A DNA stretch of 22,705 nucleotides, from NCBI GenBank assembly GCA_034698045.1, contig JAQGAU010000913.1, positions 1-22,705 on the forward strand, in the 5' to 3' direction. A model generated the notes under the pieces. The model had not been told where the DNA came from and searched no databases. It saw only the letters and a list, made by a program, of their open reading frames with translations. Made by a program: the position numbers and the translations under genes. The stretch comes from Paramacrobiotus richtersi. Its lineage: Eukaryota; Tardigrada; Eutardigrada; Parachela; Macrobiotidae. Positions 1-10,911 of this stretch are shown here, piece by piece; position 1 is the first letter of the stretch; each line of letters starts with the position of its first letter.

Positions 1-62
1 ATACACATATTTCCATGTTTCTTTCTTTTTACTCTACTGAGATAACAGTCATAATCATTTAG

Positions 63-394
63 GTTCTCTCCTGAGAATAAGCGAAACATCCGACCGTACT
101 CTTTCATGTCATTTGGACAAGGCCCACGAAACTGCATCGGAATGCGGTTTGCCTATTACGAAATTAAAACTGTGATGGCACACCTGCTGCGTAGTTACCG
201 TTTCGTCAAATGCAGTCGAACTCAGGTCAGATAACTTCAGCATCAGTACTTGAATCGCTAGATACTAGGATGGCCGCTCGTTTGGTGCTATCCTCTCGCT
301 GTGTTTCTAGGTGCCTCTTGTTCTAAACGATGAAAGCGGTTTATTGAAGGCGGAAAAAGGTGTTTGGGCCAAAATCAAAAGACTTAAGTTATAA
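63..394 (+). CDS. Cytochrome P450, CYP3 clan, 3' end (copy 1, partial)
   Basis: Last two exons of a P450 monooxygenase whose upstream exons lie outside the window: exon 63-225 (enters in phase 2, leaves in phase 0) and exon 311-394 ending in TAA, joined across a GT-AG intron of 85 bases. The first exon opens with the end of the PERF motif (F-S-P-E-N) and carries the haem-binding loop FGQGPRNCIG, whose cysteine is the axial thiolate ligand of the haem iron. The second exon codes for the C-terminal beta segment, starting VPLVLNDESG. Both exons match the last two exons of the complete copies at 3679-6068 and 6724-9172, with identical splice phases, so this is a third member of the same tandem array. 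Whether the full copy is intact cannot be judged here. CYP3-clan enzymes are ER-membrane oxidases of lipophilic substrates; the substrate is unknown. Confidence 0.93.
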
Positions 395-1279
395 AAACTG
401 TTCTTTGGTTAAATAGGGTCGTGATGTACATGATGAACTATTATGCCGGTTCTGTAATGCAGCGTTTCTACTGCGGCCTGCACGCTTGTACTTGAGCTAA
501 ACGTGCTATAAAGTCACAAGCGCGACAAACATTTAATCTCATGTAATGCTTAACCCAGATAAATTTATCGCATGACTAAGAATTCAATATAACTGACCAT
601 GAATCCTTCTTGGTTAGTTTGTTTTGTATACACCGTACTGCGAACGTACACGTATTGGGGCTTGCGCATCCTGCTCAGCAGAAAATTCGTTTTGTACGAT
701 ATTCGCAGTGTTTTATTGCCATTACCCACATCCGACCGATTGAAACAGGTTCTTTGCAACGTTTTCTCAAATCGAATTTGCATTACAAGCATCGTTACAG
801 ATGAACAGCTTAATCAAAGTGTGCTGCGTTGATCTTTGAAAAAAATAGAACAATTTGGCAGTTAGCGAAGAAGAGTTTCTGGCAAAAAAAGTGCGGAACC
901 TTCTGGGATATTATGTATGATTCCGCTGATGCGATTCTTGGCTTCCAAACATCATTCGCCAGCAATACTATCGAGCATATCCTACGTCTTTGAAAGGAAA
1001 CCAAGCAGACAGAATGCGACGCTCTCCTGGAAGCCTAGTTTCTCCACTAGTTACTGTACTTGTTGTTTGCGGTAAAACACACCAACCAACTGTATTAATT
1101 AACTATGCAAGAGATGTTTTACATAGGCATATCAACATAGTGAAAGGGTCGGCGGTCGTGCTTGTTAAATCGCTGTAACGGCTGATTACACGCATCTTCA
1201 TACGTTCACGTGAGTTGCAAATTTTGGAACTGAAATGGAACAATATAATTCTCTCTTGCGTCTGATGCGACAAGTAACG
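395..1279. other. Intergenic, no gene seen
   Basis: About 885 bases between the stop of P450 copy 1 and the stop of the Arf-like gene on the opposite strand. The open frames here are short, lack family motifs and have no consistent splice partners. The two genes converge, so both 3' UTRs should lie here, but I found no clear AATAAA signal for either. Confidence 0.6.
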
Positions 1280-2384
1280 TTAACATTTGGTTGTCAGTTC
1301 CTTGGCTAGCCAGTCAAGTCCATCCCCCGTTGTTGCGCAGCATGACTTTATCTGCCACTGCACGGTAAGCAGAAAATTTCGCATTACTGCGTTGTACATC
1401 TTTTGTAGCTAATAATACGTGCTTAGCTGCTTACCTTATGACTGCTAAGGTCACGCAGCCCAAGTAGTTTCGTAATCTCTTCAGCGGAAATGGCATTGGG
1501 CAAGTCCTGTTTGTTGGCAAAAACGAGGAAAGGGGCATCCCGAAGTTCATCGGCAGTGAACTATATGGTCAACAGTTTCGATAAACAAGCGAACCATTTT
1601 CAGGGTTTTTACACTGGAGACCTGGTTTTTTATCAGTCTGTTTACCAGTCGGTACCCTGCTGTGCCTCAGCCATACGTTGTGTATCGTCAGAATCGACCA
1701 CATAAATGACCGCTTTGGTGTTGGGGAAGCATTGGTGCCGTAATAAACGCGACCTAGCAATTGCCGAATTTGTATGCTTTTATAAGTATAATCACGCTTC
1801 TGTCAGAGCGCGTATGCATACAGGTGTGAAAAACCTTACTTTTCTGGTCCGCTAACATCCCCCACCGTAAATTCCAGGTTCTTGTATGAGACTGTTTCCA
1901 CGTTGAATCCTGCACATCGAACATACATGTATGATGTATACATATGCACTTTGTTTAGATCGCTACGTGTACAAATTTCGTGTTTTTATATGGGCGATTT
2001 ACCGATGGTTGGAATTGTGCGGACAGCTTTTCCTGATTGAAGCCTGTAAAGTACGGTAGTCTTCCCGGCGTTATCCAAGCCAACTGTTTACAAACAATAA
2101 AAATGCATGTGTACTACAATAAGTATATGAAATAATTTAGCAGCAAGTACACATGCGACTGAATAAGAAGATCTTAGCCACCTTCCAATAGTACGAGTAT
2201 AACTATTAGAAACTGGTTTACGCGCAACTTATTATAGCGACAAGTACCTCGTAGCTCATACTGCTAGAACTATGTACAGATCTTAGTTTTAGTTGGGGAA
2301 GCATCTAAACGTCTTACCCATTAAAATGTTCATGGGCTCCATCTTGAACACTGAATTCCAAACACTTGAAAAAAGCACACCCAT
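1280..2384 (-). CDS. Arf-family small GTPase, divergent, possibly decaying
   Basis: Exons (- strand): 2384-2318, 2083-2003, 1909-1840, 1753 to about 1646, 1560-1435, 1357-1280. Arf GTPases recruit coats and effectors to membranes in a GTP-dependent way. The start MGVLFSS gives Gly2, the usual N-myristoylation site. Visible motifs: P-loop GLDNAGKTT, switch I with PTIGFNVET, the NKQD guanine-specificity motif and a C-terminal CATTGDG. Oddities: the switch II motif, normally WDVGGQ, reads GDVSGP, so the catalytic glutamine position is proline; three residues are missing between GDGL and DWL; and the junction between exons 4 and 5 does not keep frame with canonical sites. The GT donor at 1645/1646 leaves phase 2 but the next exon must start in phase 0; a GC donor after MAE would keep frame but drop about eight residues. 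All other junctions agree in phase. It lies antisense between P450 copies 1 and 2. Either a fast-evolving Arf paralogue or a pseudogene; family membership is secure. Confidence 0.85.
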
Positions 2385-3678
2385 GCTCTGAAGCTGTGTA
2401 TGCGCCACAGTACGATGATATGCAGGGCGGAAGTTACGTCAACCGAAGGTAGTTAGGATTTATAATCAATGTCATGCAGGTGATTTGTGGATATGTATGT
2501 GAGTATGTTAAAAATCGCTGTCCGTTAAGTATCATGATATACAGTAAGGAACCGGCGAAACTATACTGCTGTTTCGTGATGTGTTGGAGCTAGACAACTC
2601 ACCACCGCCAAATGGCTCTTCCACGTCACGTGCAAATAAAGATTTAGATGATATCCTAAGGCAACCAATAACTTTCACAATGAAGCGCATCTACACAAAT
2701 GACGTTACACAAATCCGTCAGAAGTATAACTGACATAGCAGGAGTACTTCAAGTACTCGTATTTCTGAAGTATGGGTACTTACTGCGATTGTGATTCATC
2801 GGTTACTAGACTCCAAAGAACCTGTTCATGTCGGCATATCGGTGCACAAAGATTTTGTATTAGCATTTATTTTTGAATTAGTATTTTTTTAAAATGACTA
2901 ATAGACACTAATGTTCACAACGCCAAGAACATCTCACAGCAGCGGCAAACATCCGTGCACGCTGGATTTACCATGAACTCCTTACTGGCCTGCATGATCC
3001 AGGCTGCATCGTTGTCTTTGCTACGCCAGTACATACGCCAGAAATGTTTGTGCCTAATTTTACATTTGTATCAAATTGCATGGGAACTGCAGCAGGAAAA
3101 ATAGCTTCACGTTCAACGGTACAACTGCTCAAAGTCAGTGTTCTAGCGAATTCCGATTACTTTTTTGTTATCGGTAAGATGTAACACAATAGAGCAGCCC
3201 TTTCTGTACCGGATCCACATAACCTGGCAATTTTTACGTTCTTAGGCATAAAGAAACATTCAAAATTTGGAACCCTCTCCCGGCTTGGGGCCTTAAGCAG
3301 TTACGGAATCGTCGAAGTCGACCACGCTAGTATGGTTGCTGTAAAGTTATCCATTCTTGCAACATTTGCTGACAACACCACACTGCATGTTAGTCCATAA
3401 TAACGCAGCTGCACACCTGTCCTCTTGCCAGTCTATGAGAAAACCTGTCTACTTCCCATATCTGGATTGGAGTTTCTATCTGTACCGGCATTCATATAAT
3501 ACAGTATTTATTCTTGGCTTATCGAGCGCTCAAGCAAACTGTTCCATCAACATATCGGCAATCCGATACGGTTCTTACAACATGCGGTTGCACTGCCATT
3601 AAAAATGCCGAACATGTAGTAAAATTGTCAAGCATTACATGTTCTCGTACAGTCGATTCTCGGTTCCTGAATGATACT
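2385..3678. other. Intergenic between divergent genes
   Basis: About 1.3 kb between the starts of the Arf-like gene (- strand) and P450 copy 2 (+ strand), so it should hold both promoters. I see no supported coding exon. It contains a 17-base palindrome at 2742-2758 (8-base arms around one central base). No convincing TATA box could be assigned to either start. Confidence 0.5.
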
Positions 3679-6068
3679 ATGGCACTTTTGTGGATTGCTG
3701 CTGTTGTTCTGGGCTTAATCGCCTACATGGTTTAGTAAGTTGTTGGTAAACCGGTGAAAGCGGATAATTTTCATTGACTATTAATTTTCCTGTTGTACAG
3801 CCATGCATTTCGCAAGAAAACGTACTGGCCGGATAAAGGAATCCCTACTGTTCCGGGACTGCCACTTGTTGGCAGCTTGTTTCTACAGGGCGTTGTAAAG
3901 GTACGCTACTTACGTATTCCGTATTTCCACTGCTTTACCTCCAGTTTCATGTCGACGCATCGTTTGGGAACTGTTAACAGCCCGGTGGAGAAACGTTCGA
4001 GGTGAAATGGACCAAGAAGCTCGGCCGCATTTTTGGGTAGGCATTCATTGTTATAACGCAAACCCACGCTTTCTTCATAACACAATGCCGGGCATTTTAG
4101 TTACTTCGATGGGCCGAGACCAGTAGTCATGATCAGCGACCTGGATATGTTAAAGAATATCATGGTCAAGGACTTCTCCCACTTTGCGAATCGCCGAGTA
4201 AATCTTGGAAATCGGAAGCACTGTTCGATTGTTCTTCAGATCTTGCATCTTTTCTTGTTTAGGATTTTGGCATTCCCGGTCCAATTATGGAACAAAACGT
4301 CGAGAATCTCCGCGATCAACATTGGAAGGTACAGCTTCGCGCCGCGCATCAAATTGACGAATAATATGACATGTGTTGTGAACGTTTACAGAATATGCGG
4401 AGCGTTCTAACACCGGCATTTGCATCAAGCAAACTAAAGCAGGTATAACAAATCAAGTTTGTTCGTACTTTTCCTAATACTGTATGGTCACTTTGCTTGT
4501 CAGATGAACCCAACAATTAAAGAGTGCGCAGATGATCTGTTACGAAAAATGGACGAGTACGCAGACTGCGGGGATGATTGTCCCGTCAAAGATCTGTACG
4601 GGCGATTAACCATGGATGTCATTGCAACGGCTTTCTTCGGGACAAGGATTAATTCGCAAGACGATCCCAACAGCGGATTTGTCCAGCACGCGAAAAGCAT
4701 ATTCGACCTAGCCCAGTTTGAGTTAATCCTGCTTGCCACTAGTAAAAACTGATTTGAAAAAGCAGACGCCATATGAAATGACAACTGTCATCGGTGTTGC
4801 AGTGATTTTTCCTAACATCGGGCGGAGTATCTTACGCGCGCTAAAGTTCCAAACGGTCCCCAAAGCTGCAGTGGATTTCTTTGTCAAGAGTACGAAAGAG
4901 ATCGTCAAGATGCGTATTGATTCTAAACAGGTCTTTGATGAAAAAGGCTCATATCGTTCGCTTTTTGTTTTAATACCCATCGTACTCACAGGTGCGCAAG
5001 GATTTTCTGCAGCTAATGTTGAACTCTCTAAAGTCGCAAAATGCCACCGAGTCTACCAAGGAAGCAACAACGGTAGTAAAAAGTAATGCTGTCAATGAAG
5101 CGGATGTGGCTTCTTCCGGACTGACCTTGGGCGATAAACCGCTGAGCCATTCCAATTACAAAATGTCAAGCGAGGTAAAGTGGAAACCTTAGCATTTTGG
5201 TGGCAAACATTTTGGAATCATGTGCACATACGCTGTGAATTCGTTAAAGCTGGCTAATTCAACTAAATACTATCTATTTCAGGAGCTGGTGGCTCAGTCA
5301 ATCATCTTCTTCGTGGCCGGCTACGAAACCACCGCCAGGACCTTAACTTTTTTGACCTACTGCTTGACACTTAACCCGGACATTCAAGAGAAGCTGCGCA
5401 ACGAGATCTTTGCCGTGTTGGGCGACAAAGAAAATGTAGAGTACGATGATTTGGCTGAAATGCGCTATTTGGATCAGTGTGTCAACGAAGCACTCCGTCT
5501 GTACCCGCCCGTCACTCGCACAGAACGGGACACCAGCGAAGACTGGGAACATAACGGTGTCAAGCTGGAAAAGGGCACCATCGTTGCTGTTCCCATTTTT
5601 GTCATTCATCGCGAACCCGAGTACTGGCCAAATCCCGAAGTATACGACCCGGAAAGGTCAGTATTTCTCTTCTGTTTACTGTGCTATTACGTTGCTGTAT
5701 CTTGTACGACGCACCCTTTGGTTAAAAGTTAACAACAACAACTGTGTAGGTTCTCTCCTGAGAATAAGCACAACATCCGACCGTACTCTTTCATGTCATT
5801 TGGACAAGGTCCACGAAGCTGCATTGGAATGCGGTTTGCCTATTATGAAATAAAAATTGTTATGGCACACCTGCTGCACAAGTACCGTTTCGTCAAATGC
5901 AGCCAGACACAGGTCAAGAGATTTCTTGCATAACCTACTTTAATCACGTTAACCGCTGATTGCATACTATTTAGGCTGTTGTGGTTGTAGGTGCCTCTTT
6001 CTCTGAATGACGAAAACGGTTTCTTGGGGACGGAAAAGGGTGTTTGGGTCAAAGTTGAAAGGCTTTAG
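3679..6068 (+). CDS. Cytochrome P450, CYP3 clan (copy 2, complete)
   Basis: Twelve exons: 3679-3734, 3801-3900, 3981-4036, 4101-4197, 4263-4328, 4392-4442, 4504-4741, 4803-4930, 4992-5174, 5283-5656, 5750-5912, 5991-6068. All junctions are GT-AG and agree in phase, giving 529 aa, close to CYP3A length plus a polar insert. Order: an N-terminal hydrophobic anchor (MALLWIAAVVLGLIAYMV) for the ER membrane, a proline-rich hinge (GIPTVPGLPLVG), C-helix W-x-x-x-R (WKNMR), I-helix AGYETT for oxygen activation, K-helix E-x-x-R (EALR), PERF region (YDPERF) and haem loop FGQGPRSCIG with the cysteine ligand. A Ser/Thr-rich stretch in exon 9, just before the I-helix, is longer than in vertebrate CYP3A and is shared with copy 3. 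The start is the ATG opening the membrane anchor; an upstream ATG at 3671 is out of frame. The role is NADPH-dependent monooxygenation of an unknown lipophilic substrate. Confidence 0.96.
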
Positions 6069-6211
6069 AGCCGAAAAACTATCGTACGGTTAAAATGTCA
6101 TACGTATTATAAATTGCCTTTTATGTGATCTTGTACGAAGTTGCTTTCTTGCTGGGGTAGAAAAAGTGTTTAAATCATAAACGAGGAACGCTTTCGTTTT
6201 GTGTTGAGCCC

Positions 6212-6217
6212 AATAAA
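6212..6217 (+). promoter_or_regulatory. Candidate poly(A) signal of P450 copy 2
   Basis: AATAAA lies 144 bases after the stop codon of copy 2 and is the first canonical hexamer downstream of it. No comparable hexamer stands out after copies 1 or 3. Confidence 0.55.
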
Positions 6218-6723
6218 ATTTGTCGTGTGACTAGCAATAAGCATTCCAGGATTTGAATGGCCGATAACTATCTTCTCAGTATAATTTTGCACATACTTTT
6301 TTTTGCGCATTTTTTGATTAAACGGTCAATTTTACCATTACAGCTCACAACAGACTCAATGTTCAAGTGCAGACTTACGTAACAAAGTACACCAGATACT
6401 ATCAGCAGAACTAGAAGTAAATAACATGGTTGATGCAATTGTATGTATGCTTACAATCAGCATCTTTGCACCCGACTGTCTGATAAACCTGTTCCCCATT
6501 ATTTGTGTTTAAATGCTTAAGCACTCTTATCCATATTCAATATCATACACAGTGCGGAATGCCGGCAGCCGATATGTCGCGCGTATGGAACGCCGACTTC
6601 AAGTGCTGCATCAGCAAATCGTTAAACCAACAACCTTCCCACCTCGTGTGTTGACATTTGCATCATAACATCGATCGACGACTCGACGCATGGTACTTCC
6701 CGAACGAAGGTTTTTTTGGCAAA
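6218..6723. other. Intergenic, promoter side of P450 copy 3
   Basis: About 500 bases between the poly(A) signal of copy 2 and the ATG of copy 3. No exon or RNA gene is supported. Unlike the exons, it shows no obvious similarity to the region upstream of copy 2, so the promoters have diverged or the duplication did not include them. Confidence 0.5.
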
Positions 6724-9172
6724 ATGGCGTTATTTTGGATTGCAGCTGTTGTTTTGGGCCTTGTCTCGTACATTATCCAGTACGTTCTCGAAAAATCGAT
6801 CAAATTATTACTCCTTAATACGGTTTGAACAATGTATCGTTTGACAGTGATGCTTTCCGGAAGAGAACCTACTGGCCGGAAAAAGGGATTCCTTCCATTC
6901 CAGGTTTGCCGATTCTTGGCAATGTGCTCCAACAGGGCGGATTCGGAAAGGTAAAGTTCTGCTTTGGGATATTGCAAAACATTTGGTTGATTTCTGCTGA
7001 TGTATTCCGTTAGCCTGGGGAAGAGACGTTCGACTTGAAATGGACCAAGAAGCTCGGACGTTTATTTGGGTATGTGTTTACTCTCCAAACTAAGTTTCGC
7101 ATGCAAAGGAGCTAATGCGACAAATGTTCTGCAGCTTCTTCGACGGATCAACACCGGTAGTCATGGTCAGCGACCTGGAGATGCTGAAAAGCATTATGGT
7201 CAAAGATTTTTCCCATTTTGTCAATCGGCGTGTAAGTACAAGTCCCAATGTGATAAACTGCGAAACAAACTAGTGGGCATTTTAGATGCAAGCTATTTAT
7301 TTAGGAGGTTGGTATAAATGGTCCTGTTATGGAGCTGAATGTGATCGACCTCCGCGATCAGCAGTGGAAGGTATTGTTAATAAACAAGCTAACACTATGG
7401 CAAAAATCTGAAGAATTCAGTTTTCTTGCTGTAGAATGTTCGGAGTGTGTTAACGCCCACGTTCGCCTCTGGAAAAATCAAGCAGGTAACAAATTCTATT
7501 GATGAAATTTTCCAACCTGTGGTTTAACGTTTGTTGTTCAGATGAACCCATTGATCAAAGAATGTGGAGACGATCTGCTACGTAAAATGGGCGATTACGC
7601 TGACAGTGGTGAGGACTGTCCTGTCAAGGAGTTGTACGGCCGCTTAACCATGGATGTCATCGCTACGACTTTCTTCGCTACGAAAATTAACTCACAAGAT
7701 GATCCGAATAATGGATTTGTCCTGCATGCCAAAAGCATTTTTAATCTGAGCCAGTTCAGCCCGCTGATCCTCCTTACCAGTAAGAGTGTGACAGTCAACT
7801 CGAGTACTAGACACGTAATTCACTACGCTTGCTTTAACCGATTTAGCACTCTTTCCCAAAGTGCGAACGGTATTGCGAGCACTAAACTATTCGAGCTTTC
7901 CCAAAGACGATGTGGACTTCTTCGTTAAAAACACCGAAGAGATTATCAAAATGCGAGTTTCTTCTAAACAGGTACGTATTCTTTTGTGTCCGGATTTCTT
8001 GTATGTCTCTGCCGGGAAAAGTAGACCACTGTTATGTTATTATTGATAGATGCGGAAAGATTTTTTGCAACTTATGCTGAACTCTTTGAAATCCCAAAGT
8101 GCCGCTCAGTCGACGAAAGAAACTCCTACGGTCGTTCGAAGCGATACTTCCACAGAAGCCGATGTGGCTTCGTCTGGATTGACACTGGGTGACAAACCGC
8201 TGACCCACTCCAACTACAAGTTAACGAATGAAGTATGTCTCCGAAAACATTCTTTAAAATACGTTTGCCGTTATCGTTTACCTGTTTAGGAATTAGTGGC
8301 ACAAGCGATCATCTTCTTCCTTGCCGGCTACGAAACTACCGCCACAACCTTAACCTATCTGACCTACTGCCTAACACTCAATCAGGATGTTCAGGAGAAA
8401 CTGCGCAAAGAGATCTTTGCCGTGCTGGGTGACAAAGAGAATGTGGAGTACGATGATTTGGCCGAGTTGGGCTACTTGGATCAGTGTATCAACGAGACAC
8501 TCCGTCTGTATCCGCCCATCACCCGCACTGAACGCGACACGAATGAAGACTGGGAGTATAACGGTGTTAAGTACGAGAAGGGCACCATCGTGGCTATTCC
8601 CATTTTTGCCATTAATCGCGATCCCGAGTACTGGCCGAATCCCGAAACATACGACCCGGATAGGTTTGTCAAATCGTTTTCTACTTACTGGAGTTTTCTG
8701 TTTTACGGAAGGTGTGGACTCAGCAGTTAACGGTTCGTTAGGTTCTCGCCTGAAAACAAGCAGCACATCCGACCATACTCTTTCATGTCATTTGGACAAG
8801 GTCCGAGGAACTGCATCGGTATGCGATTTGCCTACTACGAAATCAAGGTAGTCATGGCCAATCTGCTGCGGAAATTCCGCTTCGTCAAATGCAGCCAAAC
8901 CCAGGTATCACGTGCTAAAAAAACCTCAACAATTTCACCATATACAGTAACTGACGAAACCTTTATTGTCAATTCTTTTTGGCACGTATGTTCTTTTTTT
9001 TTTAAGTTACTAGGTCGACAGTATTTTAACTTTGCGTTTCGTGCGTAAAGCTTTGTGGTCTCGGGAAATTTCTTACTATAATGTTTGTTGGTAGGTGCCT
9101 CTTATTGTGAAAGACGAAGTTGGATTGCTGGGTACGGAAAAGGGCGTTTGGGCCAAAATCGAAAGGGTTTAG
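6724..9172 (+). CDS. Cytochrome P450, CYP3 clan (copy 3, complete)
   Basis: Twelve exons: 6724-6779, 6848-6950, 7014-7069, 7135-7231, 7305-7370, 7435-7485, 7542-7779, 7847-7971, 8050-8232, 8290-8663, 8742-8904, 9095-9172. Intron positions and phases match copy 2; exon 2 is one codon longer and exon 8 one codon shorter, so the product is again 529 aa. Motifs: membrane anchor (MALFWIAAVVLGLVSYII), hinge GIPSIPGLPILG, C-helix WKNVR, I-helix AGYETT, K-helix ETLR, YDPDRF, and haem loop FGQGPRNCIG in the canonical form. It shares the polar exon-9 insert with copy 2. With copies 1 and 2 in the same orientation this is a head-to-tail expansion, the usual pattern for xenobiotic-metabolising P450s; the substrate cannot be inferred. 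Confidence 0.96.
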
Positions 9173-9600
9173 AGGACAAGATCTTACGTACGTCAATTCA
9201 TTTGGCTTTCAGTAGTTTATTCGAGCTTTACTCGATTCGCATAATGGTCCTCTTAATGGACCGTTTGTATTACACGCGAAGTTATATACAATCCTATCCT
9301 GCTGTTGTATCGATTTATGAATAACTGAAATGTGGATACGACAAGTGCAGTAATGTCTTATCGGTGTGTCAAGTTATACTAGTTTCGGATTACATAGTGC
9401 AACGTCATGTCTTACTAATTAAGTAACTAAGTAGTCAAAGAACTTGCAGACATACAGACTGAACAAGATAACTCTGTCCGCAAGAAATTGTATGCCACGG
9501 CTGTATGCAAAATGGCGGATGTATGAGATCCGACAACACTTGTTCCACCATATCTCGGGCATATCCACCACATGCAGTCCTCAGTCACGATGTGCGGTGA
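9173..9600. other. Intergenic between convergent genes
   Basis: About 430 bases after P450 copy 3 and before the - strand stop at 9601-9603. The short open frame at the start simply continues past the P450 stop region in another frame. No repeat, RNA gene or canonical poly(A) hexamer was seen. Confidence 0.5.
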
Positions 9601-10134
9601 TCAGTGACATTTGTCACTGAATTCTGCCGTTGTGAGGATGTAGGCAAATATGGAGCATGCAATCTGAAAAACAACGTTTCAAATGCGAATTCACGCAAAC
9701 ACTATCCGAAAAAAATTCAACAGAAATACGTCTGCATTTGATTTTATACGTTTATTTACCGGCAAGCATATTCAACAGTCATTCGTAGATAGGATTACAA
9801 TGATTAGGGGTGGGTCTCGCTACTCACCGCAACGCCTCGATCACGGTTAACAGGAATTCCTCCCATCGCGATATGTGGCTGCATTACGTCGATTCGCCGT
9901 AAATGGTCACTAATTCTCGATGCTGTCTCCTGTGGCGGGTTGTGGAACATCAAAATACTGCGCAAATTCTTGATCACGCTAAGACGCTTTCTTGCTACAA
10001 GAAAGAAAGCTTTCCGTTAGAACAAAATGTACTTTATAGTACAGGTCCCAAATTTGCATTACCATTTCATTGACGTATATCCGGGATATCAGCTGAGCGG
10101 CAATCATAAATGCACCAGAAACCAAGAACAATAC
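9601..10134 (-). CDS. Multi-pass membrane protein C-terminus, gustatory-receptor-like (partial model)
   Basis: Three - strand exons can be joined in frame: about 10134-10063 (5' edge uncertain), 9986-9828 and 9663-9601 ending in TGA. The donors are ATG|GTAATG and GCG|GTGAGT. The first exon codes for a hydrophobic helix (TAVLFLVSGAFMIAAQLI). The second codes for a polar loop of about 53 residues, ending in the segment GGIPVNRDRGVA. The last codes for a second hydrophobic segment (IACSIFAYILTTAEF) just before the stop. In insect-type gustatory receptors (7tm_7 family) the C-terminus has this same pattern: loop, a glycine then N/D-R motif, final TM helix with Y/T, short tail. That resemblance is from memory and weak. 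The acceptor at 9987 follows AAAG and is not pyrimidine-rich; the better TTGTAG acceptor 8 bases upstream would break frame. Upstream exons are listed separately. Confidence 0.5.
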
Positions 10135-10226
10135 TGCTGTAGCTCCACTGGGTATTTTTGCACGACATCATCCAGAATTAACTGAAAATGATACATTGAC
10201 GAAGGTAATGTTTCGGCAAAAGTCAC

Positions 10227-10718
10227 CGCGTTCAGCCAGGAAAGCTTGCCGTCGTAACTGACGAAACGCGTACAAAGTGAATTATGGGAATCCGGAGCGG
10301 AAGCCAAAGCTGCGGCGCTGCGAGCACTGGAACCCGAAAAACCCCTAATTTGTTCCAAAACTGCTGATAAAGTGAGATTTTCCAAGAAAGGAGTTACTAT
10401 GCATTGTAGTTAGGAGGAGGATGCATTGTACTACTGTGAAGCGCATGGAGCAAGCGGTGAACACAGCTTCCGCGCAAAACCAAACACTTATGATAATTTC
10501 GCTGATTTCGCTGTCCTGACTCCTCAGTGGTTCGAAAGGGTGATTAACTGCGAAGAACTATATCATGTTGCTGGCCCCAGTTATTGAGGGACGTCCGACG
10601 TTACGCAACAAATACGGATAAAATAATTATTTCAAGTGATTTTACCTGTAATCAATTTAGCAGTGGCAGGGACGAAAGTCGGTTTCCTCAGGAAACCGTT
10701 TAAATTTTTAATCGCCAT
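10227..10718 (-). CDS. Possible 5' exons of the gene ending at 9601
   Basis: Candidate first exon 10718-10646: ATG start, 24 codons beginning MAIKNLNGFLRK, ending at a strong donor (ACAG|GTAAAA, phase 1). Candidate second exon 10363-10227, entering at TATCAG in matching phase and leaving at GCG|GTGACT in phase 0. Its translation includes the stretch TRFVSYDGKLSWLNA. The phase-0 exit does not match any acceptor of the membrane exon near 10134, so the join is unresolved; an alternative donor further upstream in the exon (phase 1) could fit. A separate open stretch at 10722-10911, preceded by a TTTACAG acceptor and coding for a hydrophobic segment (RFVLQFGGISASSIFITN), may also belong to this gene. 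No family was recognised for these parts. Confidence 0.3.
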
Positions 10719-10911
10719 ATCCTAGTGGTACAAATCAGCCGGGAGCCAGTGGAAGCAGCTGCACGGGCACAAACAGAACGACCCGGGAAAGTGAGTTTTT
10801 GTTTTCCGGTCGTAACGATTAACTCCGACATCCCACAATATATTGGTTATAAAAATTGAGGAAGCAGATATACCGCCAAACTGGAGAACAAAGCGCCATC
10901 TAGCTGGCTTA

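Noticed and set aside
3357-3735. Open frames upstream of P450 copy 2 that overlap its first exon
   Set aside because: They use other frames than the membrane anchor start at 3679, and copy 3 has no counterpart.
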